Of a DNA stretch of 27,653 nt, positions 1 to 6,262 are shown one piece after another. Each line of letters opens with the position of its first letter. Position 1 is the first letter of the stretch. The translations under genes were made by a program, and so were the position numbers. The notes beneath the pieces are model-generated. The model had not been told where the DNA came from and searched no databases. It was given only the letters and a program-made list of their open reading frames with translations. The stretch comes from SZAS-3 sp964386785 (GTDB taxonomy: Bacteria; Chlamydiota; Chlamydiia; Chlamydiales; JAAKFR01): assembly GCA_964386785.1 (NCBI GenBank), contig CAYLUD010000019.1:1-27653 (forward strand), in the 5' to 3' direction.

Positions 1-2
1 CT

Positions 3-362
3 TATCAGCAGCTATGGATCTCGTCATTTTATCAATGTCAATTTAAATCACTATACTATCTCGCTCTAACTGTGGGATCTTTGGTTCTTGGACTAGGGAT
101 TTTTGGAGGTGTAGGTTTATTACAATCTCATGGGCTTATTTCTATTTCGAAACCCGTTGCATCATTCCTTGGCAAGTTAGGAGCCACACCGCACCATGTA
201 AGTCTTTGGGTTACTGCAGTAGGGGGTATTAGTGCAGGTGGCGCACTCTGTGGCCTCAGTATATATAACATCTGCAAATGCAAAAAAAATCCACAGTCTC
301 TCGATTCGAGAGTGGCAGGACCTCCTAGCCAGTATTCCAGTATCGGTTCAGAGGAAGACTAG
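3..362 (+). CDS. C-terminal part of a small two-helix membrane protein (runs off left edge)
   Basis: The reading frame is open from the left edge to a TAG at 360-362, so the true start probably lies outside the window. A GTG at 72 is the first start codon visible in frame, but it falls inside a hydrophobic segment, which argues against it being the real start. The visible part has two hydrophobic, Gly-rich stretches, one around bases 48-135 and one around 200-270. A loop of roughly 25 residues separates them. A short basic-cysteine patch (CKCKK) and a polar tail rich in Ser, Gln and acidic residues follow. The paired hydrophobic segments with a polar tail recall chlamydial inclusion-membrane (Inc) proteins, but no family can be assigned. 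The frame is well supported; the function is not. Confidence 0.55.
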   Translation, partial: YQQLWISSFYQCQFKSLYYLALTVGSLVLGLGIFGGVGLLQSHGLISISKPVASFLGKLGATPHHVSLWVTAVGGISAGGALCGLSIYNICKCKKNPQSLDSRVAGPPSQYSSIGSEED

Positions 363-710
363 ATAGTGGGAGAAGAGACGGTCGAATCAAATGTTGATCG
401 GTAAGCTTGTAAGAAGAAAGCAAAAGTGTCCCTTCCCCGCTGCACAAGACTGGCAGTTGGTGGTAGTTTCGATAATTCTTCGTCCAAAGTGGTGCTGGTA
501 GCAAGTGGAGATGGGCAACTTTTGTTGACAGAAATCATATGTAGTCTCACTAGGAACATGGATTCGCAGTAGAACGGTGTAATGCTTGGATTAGATAGCC
601 TGGGACTTCTCTAGGTGAGAAGACTCATATCGCATGATATCATACCTAGATGGAGACGATTGCTGATACGTGCGGTCTCAGGTGACAAGATTGCCTATCG
701 CTCGTATGCT
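363..710. other. Intergenic stretch without a convincing gene
   Basis: About 350 bases separate the membrane-protein fragment from the sugar cluster. The short minus-strand frame here shows no recognisable domain or ribosome-binding site. A perfect TTGACA lies at 525-530, but no good -10 hexamer follows at 16-18 bases, so a promoter cannot be claimed. It presumably carries the promoter of the downstream sugar genes. Confidence 0.4.
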
Positions 711-1640
711 ATGGCAAGCATGCGCAAAAAGATATTAGTTACTGGAGGAGCCGGTTTTGTCGGTTCTCATTTATGTGAAGAATTAACACGCCGAGGCCAT
801 CATGTTATTGCATTGGATTCCCTGTTGACAGGGAATCGATCTAATTTACCTGATGGCGTTGCATTTCTACATCAGGATGTCTGCCAACCCATAGATCTTG
901 ACGTAGACGAAATCTATAACCTCGCCTGCCCCGCGTCCCCCATTCACTACCAACAAGACCCCGTGTTGACTACGAAGACTAGCGTACTGGGCGCGTTGAG
1001 TGTCCTAGAATGTGCGCGTAACAATGGGGCTCGTGTGTTGCAGGCTTCTACTAGTGAAGTCTATGGCGATCCACACGTGCACCCGCAGCCAGAATCTTAT
1101 TGGGGAAATGTAAATCCGATTGGGATTCGCGCGTGTTATGACGAGGGCAAGCGGTGTGCAGAAACGCTATTTTTTGATTATGCACGTCAATATCAAACGC
1201 GGATCGTTGTCGCGCGCATTTTTAATACATATGGGCCAAGGATGCACATACAAGATGGCCGTGTAGTATCAAATTTTATTGTGCAAGCGCTACGCAATGA
1301 GCCGATCACGATTTTTGGTGCTGGTACGCAGACTCGCTCTTTTTGTTATGTGGATGATTTAGTGGCTGGTTTGATTTGTTTGATGGAATCGACACTATCA
1401 GGTCCTGTAAACTTAGGCAATCCTAGCGAATTTACGATTCGAGACCTTGCAGAACAAATTGTAGAGATGACCCAATCTAGGTCTCGTCTTTCCTTTTGTC
1501 CTTTGCCGCAAGATGATCCGAAACAGAGACAGCCTGATATTACGCAAGCCAGAGCATGTGGATGGGAGCCTCATATCTCATTACGTGATGGGTTACAACG
1601 CACGATTGCGTATTTTTCTAAGGAGTGCCTCCATGTCTAA
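711..1640 (+). CDS. uxs: UDP-glucuronate decarboxylase (UDP-xylose synthase), extended SDR family
   Basis: The product is predicted to convert UDP-glucuronate to UDP-xylose with bound NAD, in the cytoplasm. Numbered from the ATG at 711 it has 309 residues. The Rossmann motif GGAGFVG is at about 12-18, STSEVYGDP with the family glutamate (E116) at 113-121, and the YxxxK pair in ACYDEGKR at Y143/K147. The TQTRSFCYVDD motif carries the substrate-binding arginine R209. ACYDEGKR and TQTRSF are typical of UXS rather than dTDP-glucose dehydratases. The start could be 711 or 720, since neither has a clear ribosome-binding site. The frame is open further upstream to a GTG at 615, but those residues do not resemble the family. 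The stop overlaps the next gene by 8 bases, so the two are probably co-translated. Confidence 0.88.
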   Translation: MASMRKKILVTGGAGFVGSHLCEELTRRGHHVIALDSLLTGNRSNLPDGVAFLHQDVCQPIDLDVDEIYNLACPASPIHYQQDPVLTTKTSVLGALSVLECARNNGARVLQASTSEVYGDPHVHPQPESYWGNVNPIGIRACYDEGKRCAETLFFDYARQYQTRIVVARIFNTYGPRMHIQDGRVVSNFIVQALRNEPITIFGAGTQTRSFCYVDDLVAGLICLMESTLSGPVNLGNPSEFTIRDLAEQIVEMTQSRSRLSFCPLPQDDPKQRQPDITQARACGWEPHISLRDGLQRTIAYFSKECLHV

Positions 1641-2604
1641 ACACGTTCTAGTGACCGGGTGTGCTGGCTTTATTGGATTCCATGTGGCTCGAGCCCTTCG
1701 ACAAGCAGGGAACAAGGTTTTGGGGGTAGATCATTTTAACTCGTATTATGATGTCCGTTTAAAACGGGATCGTGCCTCTCTTTTGGCAGATGACGGTGTC
1801 TCCATCATCGAAGCGGATATTGTCGATGCCGATCTCTGGAATCGCATGCTAAAAAAAGAACGTATTACCCATGTAGTGCATTTAGCTGCGCAGGCTGGTG
1901 TTAGGTATGCTCGTCAGAATCCAAAGGCGTATCTTCATAGTAATTTGGATGGATTTCTTGTGTTATTGGAAGCTTTGAAATCACATCCAGAAATTCCTTT
2001 AATTTACGCTTCTTCATCTTCCGTGTATGGGAAAAATGAAACCATCCCCTTTTCTGAAGAGGATCGTACAGATGAGCCAGCCAATCTCTACGCAGCCACG
2101 AAGAAATCCAATGAAGTGATGGCAACTGCGTACCACCATATGTATGGATTACAGGTGACAGGATTACGTTTCTTTACTGTCTATGGCCCTTGGGGCCGTC
2201 CAGATATGGCATATTTTTCGTTTACTCGTTCTATTTGTGAAGGGAGGCCCATTCATTTGTTTAATGAAGGGAATATGTGGAGAGACTTTACCTATATTGA
2301 TGATATTGTCGAAGGCACCTTAGCAGCTTTGGATGTGGCAAAGCCCTGCGCGTTATTTAATTTAGGAAACCATCGTGCTGAGTCATTACGAACGTTCGTA
2401 CAGCATTTAGAAGATTTATTAGGAAAGAAAGCTCAGTTGATTTTTGAGCCTTGTCCACAAGATGAAATGATTCAGACCTATGCTGACATTCATAAAGCGC
2501 AACAAGCACTAGGTTTTTCTCCTAAAATTTCCTTGTCGGAGGGGCTCCGGCGATTTGTGGTATGGTACCATGAATACGATGCTGCCAGATTGCTTCCTGC
2601 ATAG
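1633..2604 (+). CDS. UDP-glucuronate 4-epimerase (makes UDP-galacturonate)
   Basis: A 323-residue extended SDR predicted to interconvert UDP-glucuronate and UDP-galacturonate. Visible signatures are the Rossmann motif TGCAGFIGFH at about 8-17, the family-typical DHFNSYYD at 33-40, serines in YASSSSVYG near 125-133, the catalytic YAATK (Y153, K157) and RFFTVYGPWGRPDMA. The last motif is diagnostic for bacterial GAE/LspL-type epimerases. The ATG at 1633 is chosen because AAGGAG (1619-1624) sits 8 bases before it, although the frame is open further upstream inside uxs. It overlaps the uxs stop by 8 bases. Both enzymes draw on the UDP-glucuronate produced by the dehydrogenase downstream. Confidence 0.88.
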   Translation: MSKHVLVTGCAGFIGFHVARALRQAGNKVLGVDHFNSYYDVRLKRDRASLLADDGVSIIEADIVDADLWNRMLKKERITHVVHLAAQAGVRYARQNPKAYLHSNLDGFLVLLEALKSHPEIPLIYASSSSVYGKNETIPFSEEDRTDEPANLYAATKKSNEVMATAYHHMYGLQVTGLRFFTVYGPWGRPDMAYFSFTRSICEGRPIHLFNEGNMWRDFTYIDDIVEGTLAALDVAKPCALFNLGNHRAESLRTFVQHLEDLLGKKAQLIFEPCPQDEMIQTYADIHKAQQALGFSPKISLSEGLRRFVVWYHEYDAARLLPA

Positions 2605-2646
2605 AATAGACAGATCACCTTGAGTTTCTCTGCTAGGATTGCTACC

Positions 2647-4008
2647 ATGTCGTGCATGCAATTACTGATTATTGGTACAGGATATGTAGGGTTGGTCACA
2701 GGCGCTTGTTTCGCGGAGATGGGGCACGATGTTGTCTGTCTTGATATTGATGTTGCCAAAATAGAACAGTTGCGCAAGGGAGAAATCCCTATTTATGAAC
2801 CAGGATTAGAAGAGTTGGTGCTGCGAAATCAACGTGCACGTCGATTATCGTTCACTTCTGACTATGCTGTTGCGAGTCAAGCAGAAATCTGTTTTTTAGC
2901 TGTGCCTACACCAGAAGGTAGTGATGGAAATGCCGATCTTTCGTATGTGTTAGCGGCCGCCGCGCAATTAGCTCCTCATCTACAGTCAGGAGCCGTAGTG
3001 GTAAATAAATCTACGGTACCGGTTGGCAGCACAAAAAAAGTAGAGGAGACGATTCGCGATGCATTGCAGGATCAAGAATTAGAATTTTATGTGGTTTCCA
3101 ATCCAGAGTTTCTTAAAGAAGGGGATGCAATCCAAGATTTTATGAAGCCAGATCGGATTGTGATTGGTTCTTCAGACCCTGTTGCGATTGGACATATGCA
3201 ACGTCTCTATGCGCCATTTCATTTGAGCCATGATCGATTATTGATTATGGATCCCCCATCTGCAGAGATGACAAAATATGCTGCCAATGCGATGTTAGCT
3301 ACCCGTATTTCGTTCATGAATGAGTTAGCAGGTCTCTGTGAATTGACAGGTGCCGACATTACGAAAGTCAGAAAAGGAATAGGATCCGACCAGCGAATCG
3401 GATACGCATTTCTCTATGCAGGGATTGGGTATGGGGGATCGTGTTTTCCTAAAGATATCCGAGCTCTAGAGGCGTTGGCTCGTCAACATGAATACCCTAT
3501 GCCTATGGTGGAGGCAGTACAAGAAGTCAATGCACGTCAAAAGTGTCGGCTTGGATTGCGGATCCAGCACTATTTTGGTTCGTTACAAGGAATCCGTATT
3601 GCCATTTGGGGGCTATCGTTTAAACCAGGTACAGATGATTTGCGCGAAGCGCCTTCCCTTGTATTGATTCGTTTTTTGTTAACACAAGGAGCAGAGGTTG
3701 TCTTATTTGACCCCGTAGCCATGGATAAGGCAAAACCTCTGTTTCATAAAACCCCTCAAGTTCACTGGGCTGAGGATGAATACGCGGCAGCCCAAGATGC
3801 GGATGCTGTGGCTTTGGTAACGGAGTGGAGACAATTCCGATTTCTGGACTTAGGACTCGTAGCGCAGCAAATGAGAAGACAGCCAGCCCCCTTTTTTGAT
3901 GGTAGAAATCAATATGATCCTATCGAAATGGCTCAGTTAGGTTTCTGTTATACAAGTATGGGTCGCGCTTCCTATGCGCCTGTAGAAAGTGCTTCTTCAG
4001 CGCTCTGA
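2647..4008 (+). CDS. ugd: UDP-glucose 6-dehydrogenase
   Basis: The product oxidises UDP-glucose to UDP-glucuronate using two NAD+, supplying substrate to the two enzymes encoded just upstream. From the ATG at 2647 it has 453 residues; an in-frame ATG at 2656 is an alternative start. The NAD-binding GTGYVGLVTG lies at about 10-19. Other motifs are NPEFLKEGDAIQDFMKPDR at 152-170, the lysine in EMTKYAANA (K210) and the catalytic cysteine in GYGGSCFPKD (C266). A C-terminal UDP-binding domain contains GLSFKPGTDDLREAPS. Length and motifs are standard for the UDP-glucose/GDP-mannose dehydrogenase family. The gene lies 42 bases after the epimerase on the same strand. Its 3' end overlaps the convergent reductase gene by 37 bases. 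Confidence 0.92.
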   Translation: MSCMQLLIIGTGYVGLVTGACFAEMGHDVVCLDIDVAKIEQLRKGEIPIYEPGLEELVLRNQRARRLSFTSDYAVASQAEICFLAVPTPEGSDGNADLSYVLAAAAQLAPHLQSGAVVVNKSTVPVGSTKKVEETIRDALQDQELEFYVVSNPEFLKEGDAIQDFMKPDRIVIGSSDPVAIGHMQRLYAPFHLSHDRLLIMDPPSAEMTKYAANAMLATRISFMNELAGLCELTGADITKVRKGIGSDQRIGYAFLYAGIGYGGSCFPKDIRALEALARQHEYPMPMVEAVQEVNARQKCRLGLRIQHYFGSLQGIRIAIWGLSFKPGTDDLREAPSLVLIRFLLTQGAEVVLFDPVAMDKAKPLFHKTPQVHWAEDEYAAAQDADAVALVTEWRQFRFLDLGLVAQQMRRQPAPFFDGRNQYDPIEMAQLGFCYTSMGRASYAPVESASSAL

Positions 4009-4913
4009 AGACCCCAGTTCATCGAAGCTTGACACCACGAAATTGTTTCTTTTAGCCCCTCGATCAGAGGAATTGTAGGGGATAGGCCGAGCTCTTGAAT
4101 TTTACGAATGGAGAGGAACTTCGAGCGAGCCCCTACGTACCGTGTTGTATCGTATTGAATGCATTCTCGGTCATATCCAATGACCTCACAGATATGGTGA
4201 GCAAACTCACGAATTGAGTATTCTTGCCCTCCTCCTATATTGTAGATATCGGATGGATGGTCTTGTAAAGCTAGGAGAATACGGATGAAGTCACGCACAT
4301 GAATGAGTTCCCGTTTTTGGTGCCCATCACCCCATAAGACCACGGGTGCGTTCCGTTCTGCACCCTGCGTGATTTTGCGAATGAGGTCAAAAATGAAATG
4401 CAATTGTCTTCCATCTTGGTGGTACTTGGGACCATATAGTGTAGAGGGCACGACATAGAGAAATTCCATGCCATATTGCTTATGTAAAGCCAAACAACCA
4501 GCTAAGAGCATCCGTTTCGTCATTCCGTAAGTAAATAGACTTTCAATAGGCTGCCCTTGGAAATAGTAGGACTCTTCCAAAGGGAGATCTGGATCATAGG
4601 CGCAGCTAGTTCCAATGGTAATCAACTTTGCTTGAGGTTGTTGAGTGGCCCACCATTGGAGTACGTGAGTGTGGATGGCTTGGTTGATTAACCATTGCTC
4701 TCCTGGATGGCGCAAACAAAAATCCCCTGCTTGTGTCCAAGCAGCCAGATGATAAATGCGATCAAAAGGATCGGTATAACGGGCAAGGGAGGTAGGGTCT
4801 CTTAGGTCACATGCAGAGGAGCCCACTCCGGTTACATCGATGCCTTGTTCTTGCAGAGTCTGACAAAGAAAACGGCCAAGGAACCCTGTAGCTCCTGTTA
4901 CAAAGGCACGCAT
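3972..4913 (-). CDS. NAD(P)-dependent sugar epimerase/reductase, GDP-fucose-synthase-like SDR
   Basis: A 313-residue extended SDR. It has the N-terminal nucleotide-binding motif TGATGFLG (6-13), the catalytic serine in TSCAYD (S103) and YGMTK with Y129 and K133. The TSCAYDPDLPLEE and YGMTKRM blocks resemble GDP-L-fucose synthase (4-keto-6-deoxy sugar epimerase/reductase), but similarity to other nucleotide-sugar reductases is also plausible and the substrate cannot be read from sequence. The start codon lies 16 bases inside the preceding C-methyltransferase gene and follows a purine-rich GAGGG, so the two are probably translationally coupled and work on the same sugar. No GDP-mannose dehydratase is visible in the window, so GDP-fucose synthesis is not demonstrated. 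Its 3' end overlaps ugd tail to tail. Confidence 0.7.
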   Translation of the reverse strand: MRAFVTGATGFLGRFLCQTLQEQGIDVTGVGSSACDLRDPTSLARYTDPFDRIYHLAAWTQAGDFCLRHPGEQWLINQAIHTHVLQWWATQQPQAKLITIGTSCAYDPDLPLEESYYFQGQPIESLFTYGMTKRMLLAGCLALHKQYGMEFLYVVPSTLYGPKYHQDGRQLHFIFDLIRKITQGAERNAPVVLWGDGHQKRELIHVRDFIRILLALQDHPSDIYNIGGGQEYSIREFAHHICEVIGYDRECIQYDTTRYVGARSKFLSIRKIQELGLSPTIPLIEGLKETISWCQASMNWGLQSAEEALSTGA

Positions 4914-6124
4914 CCCACCCTCTCACTACTAATTGGAAAATAAAATTCGACCCCTTGATTCACGAGGTGAGCATTGCGTTTCAGAATTTCATTTCGAAAA
5001 TTCCATGCCAGGACGTAATAGACATCTGGAGGGCTTTCTAACTCATCTTCTAGTAAGATAGGCAGGTGTTGTCCTGGACTCCATAACCCCTTTCTAGATC
5101 GATTTTTTTCCACTAACCCATCTAATAGAGATCTTCCAATGCCAAAGGTATTAAGTAAGGTGTTCCCTTTCACAGGTGCCCCCATACCGAGAATACGCAG
5201 CCCAGACGATTTTCTATCTTGTAGATATTCGAGATTGAGTTTCTTCATTACATGGATACGCTGAGCCAGTCGATGGTAGGCAGACAAGGTGTTGCATCCA
5301 GAGGCCTGTTCTTCTGCGATCATGTGATGCACGGAAGGCTGAAGGGCTCGGGCTCCCTTATGGCTAACTGAGGCAATCAACGATCCCCCATGAATCGTGG
5401 ACAATGACACGTCGAACACCTCAAGATCATGCTGTCGTAAGAGTGATTGCAAGGTTTCTAAAGTATAATACAGCAGATGTTCATGATAAATCTGGTCAAA
5501 AGAGCCATGATCTAAGATCGATTTCATATAGAGACACTGGACAACAAATACGCCCTGAGGAGCTAGTAAGAACCGAATGCCTTCACACACAGAGTGGAGT
5601 TCTTCAAGATGAAAAAAGACACCAGATGCATTGATCACATCAAAACCAGGTGACAGCGTTTGTGCCACATCTTTATTGAAAAAAGCATGGAGCGTAGGGA
5701 GCCCGCGACGATTCGCGATCTCAGCGGTCGGAGCAGAAGACTCCACGCCTAGTACATCATACTCCAAGGATTGAAAATGGAGTAACTGTGTGCCGTCATT
5801 GGAGCCAATATCGAGCATGCGCTTCTTGCTTTGATTTCGGAAATAGAGATTGTCAATCTGTTTAGCAATGTCTCGAAAGTGATGTGATAACGAGTCGGTG
5901 ATTCCAGATAAATAGGTATGGTTCGAGAACATCACTTCTTTTCTGACGGTGTAATTCAGTTGAGCGGTATGACATCGCTTGCAATACACGACATGTAGGG
6001 GGTAGTGAGGCTCTTGACCGATCTCTTCTTGAGTTAAGAAATGGTTGCCCCAAGGCTGGGATCCTAGATCAATAGCAGATTCTAACGCATCAGAATCACA
6101 AACACGACAGCGGGATAGATACAC
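4898..6124 (-). CDS. SAM-dependent sugar C-methyltransferase (NovU/TylC3-like, zinc-binding)
   Basis: The product resembles C-methyltransferases acting on nucleotide-linked keto-deoxysugars. Numbered from the GTG at 6124 it has 408 residues. An N-terminal zinc site is formed by C6xxC9 and C48xxC51. The SAM-binding motif LDIGSNDG is at 104-111. The family motif IYHEHLLYYT follows, and a C-terminal domain contains GMGAPVKGNTLLN, as in the Methyltransf_13/Methyltransf_14 architecture. The frame extends upstream to an ATG at 6229, but those 35 residues are low-complexity and precede the expected N-terminus. The GTG has GGATAGG just upstream and lies five codons before the first zinc cysteine. It overlaps the downstream reductase by 16 bases. 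The likely product is a branched sugar for a surface glycan; the actual sugar is unknown. Confidence 0.75.
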   Translation of the reverse strand: MYLSRCRVCDSDALESAIDLGSQPWGNHFLTQEEIGQEPHYPLHVVYCKRCHTAQLNYTVRKEVMFSNHTYLSGITDSLSHHFRDIAKQIDNLYFRNQSKKRMLDIGSNDGTQLLHFQSLEYDVLGVESSAPTAEIANRRGLPTLHAFFNKDVAQTLSPGFDVINASGVFFHLEELHSVCEGIRFLLAPQGVFVVQCLYMKSILDHGSFDQIYHEHLLYYTLETLQSLLRQHDLEVFDVSLSTIHGGSLIASVSHKGARALQPSVHHMIAEEQASGCNTLSAYHRLAQRIHVMKKLNLEYLQDRKSSGLRILGMGAPVKGNTLLNTFGIGRSLLDGLVEKNRSRKGLWSPGQHLPILLEDELESPPDVYYVLAWNFRNEILKRNAHLVNQGVEFYFPISSERVGCVPL

Positions 6125-6262
6125 GCCACCTATCCTATCCGAACAGGATAAAAGAAGACAATCCGACAAAATATTAAGATTCGTTAAAAAGAAATTGTGT
6201 TTTTTTCGATGGCATGAAAAATGGCCCAAAACAATATTGCAACTATATCAGAAAAGGATGTT

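Noticed and set aside
525..553. Promoter before the sugar cluster, based on a perfect TTGACA
   Set aside because: No acceptable -10 hexamer occurs at 16-18 bases; a six-base match alone is expected by chance.
359..559. 66-codon minus-strand frame in the first intergenic region
   Set aside because: No ribosome-binding site, no recognisable domain and composition like non-coding sequence.
1513..1632. N-terminal extension of the UDP-glucuronate 4-epimerase
   Set aside because: The frame is open upstream within uxs, but AAGGAG before the ATG at 1633 and the position of the Rossmann motif fix the start there.
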